A stretch of 64,000 nt of DNA from Neobacillus niacini. GTDB taxonomy: Bacteria > Bacillota > Bacilli > Bacillales > Cytobacillaceae. Of the stretch, positions 17,484 to 26,366 are shown in pieces. The notes under the pieces were generated by a model, which did no database searches, was not told the DNA's origin, and saw nothing but the letters and a program-made list of their open reading frames with translations. Location of the stretch: NCBI RefSeq assembly GCF_030817595.1, contig NZ_JAUSZN010000001.1, positions 4,905,501 to 4,969,500 of the forward strand. Direction: 5' to 3'. Both the position numbers and the translations under genes were made by a program. The first letter of the stretch is position 1; each line of letters starts with the position of its first letter.

Positions 17484-18695
17484 GTGAATAAATTAACAGG
17501 TACGAAACGATTACAACTAGCTTTACTTTTAGGGTCACTTTCATTATTAGGTCCTTTTACGATTGATACGTATTTACCTTCATTTCCGACCATTGTAAAG
17601 GAATACAACACAACTGCTTCTTTAGTACAAATTAGTTTAACGACATGCTTATTAGGATTGGGATTAGGTCAATTGATTATTGGACCCATGAGTGATGTTC
17701 AAGGGCGCAAGAAGCCGTTGCGATTTTTCCTCATTATGTATTTACTCACTTCTGTGATATGTGCATTTGCCCCTAGTATTTACATCTTTATCGGGGCTCG
17801 TTTCTTGCAAGGCTTTGCAGCTGCAGGCGGACTCGTTATTTCGCGAGCGATTGTTCGCGATGTCTATAGTGGAAGGGAACTTACCAAGTTCTTCGCGTTA
17901 TTGATGTTAGTGGGGAACCTCGGGCCGATTGTGGCACCGATTGCAGGCGGGATTATACTGGCATTTACCGATTGGTCAGGCGTTTTTCTTGTTTTAGCTT
18001 GTATTGGGATTGTATTGTTTTTAATCGTTTTATGGAAACTGGAAGAAACATTACCTAAAGAAAACCGTGTCCCGAGTGATATTTCACAAATTGTGAAGAA
18101 TTTTGGCTCCTTGTTAAAAGATCGCCAGTTCACCGGTTATGCTCTTACGCAAGGCTTCATGGTTGCTGGAATTTTCGCATATGTTTCGGGAATTTCGTTT
18201 GTCTATCAGAATATTTATGGTGTGACTCCCCAAGTGTTCAGTCTATTGTTTGGAGTCAATGGAATTGCGCTCATTATTGGAACTCAGATGGTTGGCCGCT
18301 ATGCAGGTGTTTTCTCGGAGAGGACTTTTTTAAAGATTGGGTTATTGATTGCGAACTTAGCAGGTTTGGCTTTATTGGTCGCTCTTCTAGTTAAGGCACC
18401 CCTGATTGCAGTTGCGATTCCAATTTTCTTTTTTGTTTCATCAATTGGAATCACTGGTACTACTTCGTTTGCATTAGCAATGGAGACACAAGGACATATT
18501 GCGGGAAGTGCTTCTGCGTTATTAGGACTCCTTCCATTTGTACTCGGATCATTAACCGCGCCCCTCGTAGGAATTGCAGGGGAATATACGGCGATTCCAA
18601 TGGCGGTTATTATGTTTTCAGCAAGCTTACTGGCATTCTTATCTTATTATGGATTAGTTGGAAAAGGTTCTTTACGGGTTCAGGCTATAAAATAA
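17484..18695 (+). CDS. Bcr/CflA-family MFS multidrug efflux transporter
   Basis: This 403-residue transporter has 12 predicted membrane segments. Its N-terminus, LLGPFTIDTYLPSFP, and motif A, GPMSDVQGRKKPL, are typical of the Bcr/CflA (DHA1) family, proton antiporters exporting drugs such as bicyclomycin, chloramphenicol or cysteine-like compounds. The start is GTG at 17484 with AGGAAGGA about 9 nt upstream. It sits in the ~3-kb insert that splits the duplicated segment, followed by a good terminator. Confidence 0.88.
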   Translation: MNKLTGTKRLQLALLLGSLSLLGPFTIDTYLPSFPTIVKEYNTTASLVQISLTTCLLGLGLGQLIIGPMSDVQGRKKPLRFFLIMYLLTSVICAFAPSIYIFIGARFLQGFAAAGGLVISRAIVRDVYSGRELTKFFALLMLVGNLGPIVAPIAGGIILAFTDWSGVFLVLACIGIVLFLIVLWKLEETLPKENRVPSDISQIVKNFGSLLKDRQFTGYALTQGFMVAGIFAYVSGISFVYQNIYGVTPQVFSLLFGVNGIALIIGTQMVGRYAGVFSERTFLKIGLLIANLAGLALLVALLVKAPLIAVAIPIFFFVSSIGITGTTSFALAMETQGHIAGSASALLGLLPFVLGSLTAPLVGIAGEYTAIPMAVIMFSASLLAFLSYYGLVGKGSLRVQAIK

Positions 18696-18752
18696 TGAAC
18701 TGCGTTACTCTTTAATGTTCGATAAAAATGGACTTTAAACGATTAATTCTTA

Positions 18753-18786
18753 CCCATTCTAGCTTTCAACTGGAATGGGTTTTTTT
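18753..18786 (+). terminator. Rho-independent terminator
   Basis: CCCATTC pairs with GAATGGG around a 13-nt loop, followed by seven T. Confidence 0.75.
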
Positions 18787-18955
18787 GATTACACTTTTGG
18801 GGCTTATACATAATAGTAAATGATTGTACCAAAATAAAACGGTTAGGATTAGGTGGTGGCTTATGGAATACAGCGAGTTTTGGGAGCAATAAAAAAAGGG
18901 GTAAAATCCTAATCGCACAAAATAGATCACTGATTAAGCAAAGGGAGAGGAGATA

Positions 18956-19422
18956 TTATACCTCTCCCTTTGTGAAAAACCAAACACAAAATTTACGTGC
19001 TATATATAAAGCAAGACCTATTGTAATCAAAGAGGTATACCAATCCCAATGTATGTAATTGATGAGGCTGGTGTATTTTTCGATAATTACTTCAGCAATG
19101 GTCAAAACAGAACTAAATCCAACATAATACCCTACTTGAATTAGGTTACTTCGATCATTGGGATACCAAACATTAAAGGCGGCACATATGACTGGAAACG
19201 CATAATACTCAAACGTGAAGCTCGTCCGATTAACTGTAGGAAATAATCGAACAGGATATTCAAGCAGACCAAACTCTACGACAACTAATCCTATAAGAAA
19301 AGTAATAATCTGCTGGAACAAAAATGCGACAACCGCAAGACGAATTTTATTTTTAGGTATGAAAAAAGAATTCCTGTTGCCACTACCCAAACGGATAATA
19401 AGAGCCACCATTCAATTCTCAT
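18956..19422 (-). pseudogene. CBO0543-family membrane protein, frameshifted near its N-terminus
   Basis: The long frame (from 19411, 151 aa) is a CBO0543-like four- to five-helix membrane protein, but its first ~20 residues are non-hydrophobic and unlike the family. In another frame an ATG at 19422, overlapping the upstream stop, encodes MRIEWWLLLSVWVVATGILF, which aligns with the start of the neighbouring paralogue. Adding one T to the T6 tract (A6 at 19362-19367 on the plus strand) joins it to FIPKNKIRLAVVA. So the intact gene would be 18956-19422 with 155 residues. The shift may be a real mutation or a homopolymer error in the assembly. Confidence 0.7.
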
Positions 19423-19915
19423 TCGTTTCCCACCGCTCCGCATGAAACAAGGCCTTGTCCTTAAAGAACCAATTACAGCAGACTTGACTCACATAAAAGA
19501 GAAAAACTATGTACATCCACATCCCATACCATTTTAAAAATTCATATTCTAATAAATCTGTATATCTCTCAATGACAATATCAAACAAGGAGATCACTGA
19601 GACCCATACAAAAAAGTATGTAATCCTTGACGATAGATTACCCTTTGATCTCCTATGGACGTAATAGATGGCAAACAATACGGGATAAAAAAAATAATCG
19701 ATTGTAAGGGGAAGATCAGTGGCTTTTGGCAGCTCTCTTACAGGCGCTCTTAATAGATCATATTTAAAAGCAGGCATATCGCATAGCCATATGACTGCTT
19801 GGAACATTAAGAAAGCCAAGAATCCCTTGTGCCGATCTTTTCGTGGAATAAACAGAAACAAGCCAACAAAGCCGAACAGCCACATTGCAACCAAAATTAA
19901 ACGCTCCATCAGCAT
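19412..19915 (-). CDS. CBO0543 family membrane protein
   Basis: This 167-residue integral membrane protein of unknown function matches the CBO0543 family: an early FIPRKDRHKGFLAFLMFQ block, a central DYFFYPVLFAIYY, DIVIERYTDLLEY and a C-terminal helix ending in CCNWFF. GGAGGGAG lies 9 nt before the ATG. A paralogue with the same layout follows directly, overlapping this gene's stop. Such genes often come in tandem in bacilli. Confidence 0.8.
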   Translation of the reverse strand: MLMERLILVAMWLFGFVGLFLFIPRKDRHKGFLAFLMFQAVIWLCDMPAFKYDLLRAPVRELPKATDLPLTIDYFFYPVLFAIYYVHRRSKGNLSSRITYFFVWVSVISLFDIVIERYTDLLEYEFLKWYGMWMYIVFLFYVSQVCCNWFFKDKALFHAERWETNEN

Positions 19916-20463
19916 GTTTAGAAACTCCCTCCGGTTAAGTGGATTTTAACTATTTATTTGCATTTTTCCTTTGGTAAATTCATGTTATACAATAAAAAAC
20001 GCATAAAAGTTTAAATAATGCCTTTCATTAACCTATTTTTTTATCGTGCCTTCCATATCGTCAATCCTCGTACTCATTTTTCGATGAAAACCTGCTATGA
20101 TAAAAGGTTTCTCTCCAAGCTAATCAAACGTTTGATTACACTGTTTAATGTCATATCCAGTATACAATTGTATGAATTTGGCCATTTATCAATGATTCTG
20201 AAACGCAGCCAATCCTAACTAATCCAATCCTCGACAAAATATTTTCTCGGAAATAACTAATAGTTCGTTTTTTTAAAGGGATTAATCCACATTTAATCAA
20301 ACGATTGATTGGAAATTTTATTAGCTAACTTTGTCAATTCTCGTAAGTTTCACAGCCAGATAATACAGGTAACAGAGATGAAGCCCATTCAAGAAGGGGC
20401 AATTTACTCCAGTTCATTCTGCTAAATGATATTTTTTTATCTAAACTTTAAATTCTAGTAAGT
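19916..20463. other. Non-coding stretch with two TAATCAAAC palindromes
   Basis: About 550 bp without a supported gene. It holds a perfect palindrome at 20121-20138, an imperfect one at 20294-20310 and, from about 20363, the right part of the duplicated segment. Confidence 0.5.
20121..20138. promoter_or_regulatory. Perfect palindrome TAATCAAACGTTTGATTA
   Basis: An 18-bp perfect inverted repeat of the kind bound by TetR-family repressors. The core AATCAAACGTTTGATT recurs at 51762-51777, and looser versions occur at 20294-20310 and 60556-60573. No repressor gene adjoins this copy. Confidence 0.5.
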
Positions 20464-20845
20464 CTAAGATTGTTGCACTAAACGGACAAGCATATGAGCC
20501 AGTTTATGCTGCTCTTCCTCGGTCCCCACGTTCCAAAGTTCCTGCAACAAACGCTCCTCGGAATTCTTAGGCGGCTCCTTTTGCGCAAGATAATCGGCTA
20601 CTTTCTCAGCCGAGTTGGCTAACTGTTCTTCATCCATACCAAGTTTTTTTCCTAAACTAACTTTGCCACTAAGATATTCCCTGAAATCATCAAAACTTGT
20701 TAACGCATCTCCGTTTTTGTATAACTGGTTTTCTATCTTTTTCTCATCTAACTGTTTGTCCATGAATATCACTCCTTTAGTTGTACATCATTGTTTCACG
20801 TGCTAGTTCTATGCATTCCCTGTGCCCTTAAAAACAAAACCTTAT
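20363..20845. repeat. Right part of the duplicated 0.7-kb segment
   Basis: The sequence matches about 290-760 (AACAGAGATGAAGCCC, the hairpin, the DUF3243 gene and its upstream region). With 17104-17335 it makes one complete second copy. Confidence 0.75.
20464..20763 (-). CDS. DUF3243 family protein (copy 2)
   Basis: This 99-residue protein is nearly identical to the DUF3243 protein at 383-679, with conservative changes such as E/K and H/Q and an intact frame. The conserved LWNVGTEEEQHKLAHMLVRL is unchanged, which suggests selection on both copies. The start at 20763 has AAAGGAG 8 nt upstream. The function is unknown. Confidence 0.85.
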   Translation of the reverse strand: MDKQLDEKKIENQLYKNGDALTSFDDFREYLSGKVSLGKKLGMDEEQLANSAEKVADYLAQKEPPKNSEERLLQELWNVGTEEEQHKLAHMLVRLVQQS

Positions 20846-20965
20846 AAAAAATAATTCTTTATAACGGTTAAACAATATACTGGGAAATGGTAATCCGCAT
20901 GTTTGTAATTGAAATTTTGGACAGTTTTAATCAATGATTAATTAAAGCAGTTCTTGACGAATTTT

Positions 20966-21580
20966 TTAATCCATATAAGCGTCTGGCTCAGTGTGCAGCC
21001 AATCATAACTCAGAACTTCTCCACCTGGAAGCACCATTCGAAAGGCCATGCTGTCAGATTGATTTTCAGCAAGCTTCTCTAAATAGAATTCTTTCAGTTT
21101 GTTGGTTAAGATTCCGTAAAAAAAAGCAATTGGTTTAGCTACCTGTTTTGTCGATTTTAGTTTACAAATCAACTGCTTGAACGACTTAATGGCGATAGCA
21201 AGTACGTCTTCTGTACGTTTGTCACATTCAAAACGGAAGGCAGCGATTTGGACCATATGCCAGTATTCTTCAATCGTTTTTGCATCGGAGAAAAAGTATT
21301 TTACGAGCTGGACAAATGCTTGTGGGACTTTATCACTAACAAAAGTATGGTCAAGTTCAATCGGCGCTTCATTACGTTTACTATTCTTTTGTTTATCAGT
21401 TTTTAAAGGAATACTAGTTTCTTTAGGCCGGTTCAATTTTTTCGCTTTTGGTGGTTCACTTTGAGGGAAACGATTAAAGCTATGAAGATTGCTAGACTGC
21501 AAACCGACAAGTTCCCCCTTCGAGAACTCCTGCTTCATCACCGCTAACCACATCTCTATATGAGTATTAAATTCCTTCAC
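20966..21580 (-). CDS. Hypothetical protein, possibly truncated plasmid-type HTH/replication-associated protein
   Basis: This 204-residue frame has a low-complexity Lys/Pro-rich N-terminal third and a C-terminal part (VPQAFVQLVKYFFSDAKTIE, IAFFYGILTNKLKEFYLEKL) resembling the C-terminal region of helix-turn-helix proteins common in Bacillus plasmids and mobile regions. The usual N-terminal HTH is absent, the start would be GTG without a ribosome binding site, and the family match is from memory. It may be the 3' part of a degraded gene. Confidence 0.5.
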   Translation of the reverse strand: MKEFNTHIEMWLAVMKQEFSKGELVGLQSSNLHSFNRFPQSEPPKAKKLNRPKETSIPLKTDKQKNSKRNEAPIELDHTFVSDKVPQAFVQLVKYFFSDAKTIEEYWHMVQIAAFRFECDKRTEDVLAIAIKSFKQLICKLKSTKQVAKPIAFFYGILTNKLKEFYLEKLAENQSDSMAFRMVLPGGEVLSYDWLHTEPDAYMD

Positions 21581-21826
21581 ATTATTAAACTAGAATACCC
21601 TTAAACCCAAGCTATAAATGTAAAAAAGTAATCGAGGAGTGGAAAAGTTAAAGTTTCAGGAATCGCTTAAACGCCCTGTAAAGCTTGTACAAGAGTACTA
21701 GATTGATCATCTAATATATCTAATAGATTTTTATTAATAATCCTGAATATCCATAGATTCTATTTACGTCATTTTATTAATGTAGAAAATCGTCTTACCC
21801 TGACAATTAAAAAATGTTTTTATTAA

Positions 21827-21843
21827 TGCAAAATTATTTTGCG
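21827..21843. promoter_or_regulatory. RocR-like upstream activating site 1
   Basis: TGCAAAATTATTTTGCG is a near-perfect TGCAAAA-N3-TTTTGCA inverted repeat, with AA/TT extending outward. It resembles, from memory, the activating sites of RocR on the B. subtilis roc genes. It lies at the left edge of the glutamate dehydrogenase remnant. Confidence 0.5.
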
Positions 21844-21851
21844 TTATTTTA

Positions 21852-22153
21852 AGAGACAGCTTCGGAACGTTTCTCTACTATTTCAAATACACAATTATAA
21901 ATGAGGAACTACTCGAATTAGAGTGTGATATTCTTGTTCCAGACATTCCTGCAAGCGCGGGTGATGTAACCGTTTCGTATTTTGAATGGGTACAAATCAA
22001 GGTTATTATTGGACCGAAGAAGAAGTAAATGAAAGGCTTAAGAAGATAATGATTAGTTCCTTTCCAAAATATTTATGAATTTGATCAAACACATCAAGTG
22101 ATATGCGTTTAGCAGCATTTATGGTGGGGATAAGAAGAGTTGCAGAAGTCTAG
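21852..22153 (+). pseudogene. Glutamate dehydrogenase (RocG/GudB-type) remnant
   Basis: The plus strand keeps pieces of the C-terminal half of a GluDH in order: RDSFGT, NEELLELECDILVP, then a deletion joining a second VP segment, VTVSYFEWVQ, then after a one-base loss QGYYWTEEEVNERLKKIM, then after another shift FQNIYEFDQTHQV and MRLAAFMVGIRRVAEV before a stop at 22153. At least three frameshifts and the internal deletion make it non-functional. The N-terminal half is not present upstream. It sits between two RocR-like sites, upstream of rocE. Confidence 0.8.
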
Positions 22154-22327
22154 TTTTTAGGGGATGGGTAAAATTAGTCTGCTAATACAACTTCGAAGGG
22201 TTAATTCTTAACCTGCATTTGTAGCCATCCTAGATGATTGAAAAAATATTGTATCCAAAATAAAGACTCTTTCTATTTTATTAGAATGGTTTTTTTTGCA
22301 TGTTAAGTGCAAAAAATCTAAGGATAG

Positions 22328-22344
22328 TGCAAAAATATTTTGCA
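22328..22344. promoter_or_regulatory. RocR-like upstream activating site 2
   Basis: TGCAAAAATATTTTGCA is a perfect TGCAAAA-N3-TTTTGCA inverted repeat, 43 bp upstream of the -24 element of the rocE sigma-54 promoter. A further pair of such half-sites (TTTTTGCA ... TGCAAAAA) lies at 22293-22315. Confidence 0.6.
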
Positions 22345-22386
22345 TATAAGGTTCACGAAAAGTTCACAAATAGTGGTTTTTAATTT

Positions 22387-22402
22387 TGGCACGGTAATTG
22401 CA
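22387..22402 (+). promoter_or_regulatory. Sigma-54 (SigL) promoter of rocE
   Basis: TGGCACGGTAATTGCA has TGGCAC, a 5-bp spacer and TTGCA, an exact match to the sigma-54 -24/-12 consensus. The start point would be near 22413, about 170 nt before the rocE ATG. Promoters of this class need an enhancer-binding activator, here plausibly RocR. Confidence 0.8.
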
Positions 22403-22580
22403 AGTTAATAAGTTAGAATAGTGATAATTTCGAATTGTTTGGCTGTTGTAAAGTTTTCTATTAAGCCTAATGATTAAATTTGTCAGGAATGTGAAGCGTT
22501 CTTTTTTGCAAATTTTATCGCTATTATTGGAAACAAAATGGAAGCGCATGCATTTTTAAGGGGATGAAAGGGGGAATTTT

Positions 22581-24020
22581 ATGCATTTACAAGAAAACCA
22601 AACAAATGAATTGAAAAGAACGATGAAGACTCGGCATTTATTTATGATCTCTCTCGGAGGGGTTATCGGATCAGGTCTATTCCTTGGTTCAGGGTACACG
22701 ATTCAACAAGCAGGACCATCAGGTGCAATTCTCTCATATATTGTTGGCGGTTTGATTATGTTTATGACAATGCTTTGCCTAGGGGAATTGTCTGTAGCAA
22801 TGCCAGTTTCTGGGTCCTTCCAAACGTATACCACGAAATTTATTGGTCCAGGAACAGGGTTTGCACTTGGATGGCTATATTGGTTAGGCTGGTCGGTTAC
22901 TGTTGCATTAGAGTTCCTTGCAGCTGGGCAGCTGATGCAAAGATGGTTTCCTGATACTCCGATTTGGATTTGGAGTGCGATTTTTGCAGTGATTTTATTT
23001 TTACTGAATTCTCTTTCCGCAAAAGCGTTTGGTGAAGCTGAATTTTGGTTTTCCAGTATAAAAATAGTAGCTATTATTCTTTTCATTGTATTGGGCGGCG
23101 CTGCTATGTTTGGGTTCATCGATATGAACAGTGGCCAAGAGGCACCATTCCTATCTAATTTTACCGGACATGGTCTTTTACCAAATGGATTTTCTGCATT
23201 AATTATTACGATGATTGCTGTCAATTTCTCTTTCCAAGGGACCGAATTGATTGGGATCGCTGCAGGGGAAAGTGAAGATCCTGAAAAAACGATTCCAAAA
23301 TCGATTAAACAGACTGTCTGGCGTACATTATTCTTCTTTGTTTTAGCCATCTTTGTTTTATCAAGTTTAATTCCGATGGAAAAAGCAGGAGTTGTTGAAA
23401 GTCCATTTGTAGTCGTATTTGATAGTATCGGAATTCCTTATGCAGCAGATATTATGAATTTTGTTATTCTTACCGCATTGCTTTCAGTTGGGAACTCAGG
23501 TCTTTATGCAGCTACACGGATGTTGTATTCGATGTCAAAGGAAAAAATGGCTAGTCCGGTTCTTACTAAAGTAAATAAACGAGGGGTTCCTTTTAATGCT
23601 CTTCTTCTAACTATGGGAATTTCGTTATTATCACTACTTTCAGAATTTTTCGCTGCTGAAACGGTCTTCGTTTGGCTGCTGTCAGTTGCTGGATTAGGTG
23701 CTCAGGTAGGTTGGATTTCAATCACAGCTTCGCAAATCGCCTTCCGGAGAAAATTCATTCGTGAAGGTGGAAGAGTAGAGGATCTTAAATTTAAAACACC
23801 TCTATACCCTGCTCTGCCGATCATCGCACTAACGTTAAACTGCTTAGTACTTGCAAGTTTAGCATTTGACTCTGAACAACGTCTCGCCCTGTATCTTGGA
23901 GCTCCTTTCGTAATAGCTTGTTACTTAATCTATCATTTCCGAATTAAAAAGAATCGGGAACAGGACGGTAGCGGCGAACATGAACTACAGCTGCAGAAAG
24001 ATAAAAAAATGATTATATAA
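22581..24020 (+). CDS. rocE: Arginine/ornithine-type amino acid permease
   Basis: This 479-residue permease of the AAT/APC family has about 12 membrane helices, with the family start [20 protein letters not shown] and [20 protein letters not shown] in the middle. It resembles B. subtilis RocE closely along its length as I recall that sequence, including [23 protein letters not shown] and [12 protein letters not shown] segments. RocE imports arginine or ornithine for catabolism. The sigma-54 promoter and RocR-like sites upstream support this. AAAGGGGG precedes the ATG. The neighbouring glutamate dehydrogenase gene is decayed. Confidence 0.85.
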   Translation: MHLQENQTNELKRTMKTRHLFMISLGGVIGSGLFLGSGYTIQQAGPSGAILSYIVGGLIMFMTMLCLGELSVAMPVSGSFQTYTTKFIGPGTGFALGWLYWLGWSVTVALEFLAAGQLMQRWFPDTPIWIWSAIFAVILFLLNSLSAKAFGEAEFWFSSIKIVAIILFIVLGGAAMFGFIDMNSGQEAPFLSNFTGHGLLPNGFSALIITMIAVNFSFQGTELIGIAAGESEDPEKTIPKSIKQTVWRTLFFFVLAIFVLSSLIPMEKAGVVESPFVVVFDSIGIPYAADIMNFVILTALLSVGNSGLYAATRMLYSMSKEKMASPVLTKVNKRGVPFNALLLTMGISLLSLLSEFFAAETVFVWLLSVAGLGAQVGWISITASQIAFRRKFIREGGRVEDLKFKTPLYPALPIIALTLNCLVLASLAFDSEQRLALYLGAPFVIACYLIYHFRIKKNREQDGSGEHELQLQKDKKMII

Positions 24021-24139
24021 GATCTTTAAAAAGCCTTAGAAGCAAGCGTTTTAGTTTTAAAATAATTCCTATTGAATTAGATGTGATTTCCTTATAAAAG
24101 TTATAGATACTTTCACAAAATTATCAAAGGGGGCTTAAC

Positions 24140-25021
24140 ATGAAAACAGGTACGGATCGTGTAAAAAGAGGTATGGCTGAAATGCAAAAGGGCGGCGTCA
24201 TTATGGACGTTGTGAATGCTGAGCAAGCAAAAATAGCAGAGGAAGCAGGAGCGGTAGCTGTAATGGCATTAGAGCGCGTTCCTTCTGATATCCGTGCAGC
24301 TGGCGGAGTAGCAAGAATGGCAGATCCGCGAATTACGGAAGAAGTCATGAACGCGGTTTCCATTCCAGTTATGGCAAAAGCACGTATCGGACACATCGTA
24401 GAAGCCCGAGTTCTTGAAGCAATGGGCGTTGATTATATTGATGAGAGTGAAGTTTTAACTCCAGCAGATGAAGAATACCATCTGAATAAAAAAGCTTACA
24501 CGGTTCCATTTGTTTGTGGCTGCCGTGATCTTGGCGAAGCAGCGCGCCGTATTGGTGAAGGCGCATCTATGCTTCGTACAAAAGGAGAGCCGGGAACTGG
24601 TAATATCGTAGAAGCTGTGCGTCATATCCGTAAGGTCAATGCACAAGTACGTAAAGTCGTTTCGATGAGTGAAGATGAATTGATGACAGAGGCTAAGCTG
24701 CTTGGAGCCCCATATGAACTGCTTCTTGAGATTAAACATCTCGGACGCCTCCCTGTAGTCAACTTTGCAGCTGGTGGAGTAGCAACGCCTGCAGATGCTG
24801 CACTTATGATGCAGTTAGGTGCTGATGGAGTATTTGTTGGTTCCGGAATCTTTAAATCTGATAATCCAGCAAAATTCGCTAGAGCGATCGTGGAAGCAAC
24901 AACCCACTACCAGGACTATAAACTAATTGCAGAGATTTCAAAAAATCTTGGGATTGCCATGAAAGGTATTGAAATATCAAGTCTCTCTCCTGAAGCACGT
25001 ATGCAGGATCGTGGATGGTAA
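24140..25021 (+). CDS. pdxS: Pyridoxal 5'-phosphate synthase subunit PdxS
   Basis: This 293-residue TIM-barrel enzyme condenses ribose 5-phosphate, glyceraldehyde 3-phosphate and ammonia to PLP. Both catalytic lysines are present: MAKARIGH (about residue 80) and [10 protein letters not shown] (about 148). The phosphate-binding [10 protein letters not shown] and GSGIFKS loops are intact. PdxT, the glutaminase partner normally encoded just downstream, is missing; a DUF3870 gene follows instead. It could rely on free ammonia or a PdxT made elsewhere. Its place beside several PLP enzymes suggests a dedicated cofactor supply. Confidence 0.95.
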   Translation: MKTGTDRVKRGMAEMQKGGVIMDVVNAEQAKIAEEAGAVAVMALERVPSDIRAAGGVARMADPRITEEVMNAVSIPVMAKARIGHIVEARVLEAMGVDYIDESEVLTPADEEYHLNKKAYTVPFVCGCRDLGEAARRIGEGASMLRTKGEPGTGNIVEAVRHIRKVNAQVRKVVSMSEDELMTEAKLLGAPYELLLEIKHLGRLPVVNFAAGGVATPADAALMMQLGADGVFVGSGIFKSDNPAKFARAIVEATTHYQDYKLIAEISKNLGIAMKGIEISSLSPEARMQDRGW

Positions 25022-25189
25022 AGTGTTTTTCCAATGCCTTAAGGTTGGAGTACAGTGTGCTTAATTGTTGTTAGACTATTTGGATATTTCGAAAAATTAA
25101 AAATACCCAGTTGACATTGTATTTTCTGGCACATATACTCGAGTTAGAAAATAATAATGAATAGTTGGTTTTGAAAGGAGTTTTGGGGC

Positions 25190-25519
25190 ATGCAAACATT
25201 GGATACAGTGATTGCTACAGGATATGCTAAAGCTCCACAGGGAACTTCCATGTATGAAATGTATAAGCATGCGGGAATTGTCCTCGAAGTGGATCTGAAA
25301 GAGCATATCATTATCGGCGCCGAATTCACATTTGTAGCTGAACTAACAAAAAATTATTTTCAAAAACTGCTGATAGGCTACTGTCTTCAAGACGGGGTTG
25401 AGCCGCTGATTAAACGAATTCAAAGCTTTTATTTTGCTCCATCTCAGCAAGCGATCATTGTGGCTCTCCAAGCTGCAGTTCAACGTTACTGGGATAACGT
25501 GAAGCAAATGAATACATAA
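25190..25519 (+). CDS. DUF3870 domain-containing protein
   Basis: This 109-residue soluble protein fits DUF3870: an early ATGYAKAPQGTSMYEMYKH, then LEVDLKEHIIIGAEFTFVAEL and a C-terminal SQQAIIVALQAAVQRYW. The family's function is not established; members often neighbour amino-acid or carboxylate catabolic genes, as here. AAAGGAG precedes the ATG. A large structured element separates it from the CoA-transferase genes. Confidence 0.8.
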   Translation: MQTLDTVIATGYAKAPQGTSMYEMYKHAGIVLEVDLKEHIIIGAEFTFVAELTKNYFQKLLIGYCLQDGVEPLIKRIQSFYFAPSQQAIIVALQAAVQRYWDNVKQMNT

Positions 25520-25568
25520 CGTTTGGTTATAATAAAGTGGGAAGATGACCTCTTCCCATGGTCTTATT

Positions 25569-25654
25569 AAAACCGGGCAGACATGGACACTGTGTAAGGA
25601 ATGTTCGTTAGAACAACATTCTTTATAGAGGATTCATGTTTTGCTCGGTTTTTT
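25569..25654 (+). terminator. Long branched hairpin ending in a T-tract
   Basis: AAACCGGGCAGACATG pairs with CATGTTTTGCTCGGTTT over more than 80 nt, with an internal hairpin (GAATGTTC ... GAACAACATTC) and a T-run at the 3' end. It is much larger than a simple terminator and stands directly before the CoA-transferase operon. It may be a plain terminator of the DUF3870 gene or a regulated leader. Confidence 0.55.
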
Positions 25655-25708
25655 ATATTTCCGAACTGTTAAAAACAACAATAGCCGATGGAGAGGAAGG
25701 GAAAAAAG

Positions 25709-26365
25709 ATGAGCAAGCTGATTACATGCGAAGACGCGGTAAAAAAGGTTAAAAGCGGCTCACGGATTATGGTAGGGGGGTTTGGACTTGTAGGAAGTCC
25801 GCTGAGTTTGATTGACGCTTTGGCTCAGACGGAAGTGAAAGACTTAGAGATTATTAGTAATAACCTTGGAGAACCAGGGAGAGGTCTTGGAGTTTTAGTA
25901 CGGCAAAAACAAGTAAAAAAAGCGATAGGTTCATATTTTACATCCAACCCAGAGGTAGTTAAAGCCTTTCTGAATAAAGAATTGGAAGTTGAGCTGCTCC
26001 CGCAAGGAACGATGTCGGAAGCGATTCGAGCGGGCGGTGCGGGCCTGGGAGGGTTTTATACGCCGGTCGCCGTAGGAACGAAAATTGCCGAAGCCAAAGA
26101 AGAGCGTACTCTTAACGGTAAAAAATTTGTGTTCCAAGAACCTCTTAAAGCTAATGTTGCTTTAATTAAAGCGAAAAAAGCAGATCAATTAGGAAATCTC
26201 ATATACAACAAATCGGCTAGAAACTTCAATCCTATGATGGCGACAGCTGCGGATGTGGTTATTGCAGAGGTAGACGAGATTGTGGAGGCAGGTCAAATTT
26301 CTCCTGAAGAAATTGTGACCCCGCATTTATATGTTGATTATATCGTTTTGAAGGGAGTGAACTAG
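25709..26365 (+). CDS. CoA-transferase subunit A (3-oxoacid type)
   Basis: This 218-residue alpha subunit of a class I CoA-transferase has the GGFGLVGSP glycine loop near residue 25 and LPQGTMSEAIRAGGAG in the middle, as in ScoA/AtoD and B. subtilis YodS. The alpha and beta subunits together move CoA between carboxylates. It is followed after one base by the beta subunit. I start at ATG 25709, where AGGAAGGG lies 7 nt upstream, not at the ATG seven codons earlier. In the inferred beta-lysine route it would activate 3-oxo-6-aminohexanoate or its N-acetyl form. Confidence 0.9.
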   Translation: MSKLITCEDAVKKVKSGSRIMVGGFGLVGSPLSLIDALAQTEVKDLEIISNNLGEPGRGLGVLVRQKQVKKAIGSYFTSNPEVVKAFLNKELEVELLPQGTMSEAIRAGGAGLGGFYTPVAVGTKIAEAKEERTLNGKKFVFQEPLKANVALIKAKKADQLGNLIYNKSARNFNPMMATAADVVIAEVDEIVEAGQISPEEIVTPHLYVDYIVLKGVN

Positions 26366-26366
26366 C

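Noticed and set aside
20018..20218. 66-codon plus-strand frame containing the TAATCAAAC palindrome
   Set aside because: No ribosome binding site, no similarity to any family, and it overlaps the likely operator.
22546..22560. cre site TGGAAGCGCATGCAT before rocE
   Set aside because: Several mismatches to the consensus, including the central T; too weak to call.
25127..25141. TGGCACATATACTCG as a sigma-54 promoter for the DUF3870 gene
   Set aside because: The -24 half fits, but the -12 half lacks the required GC in TTGCA.
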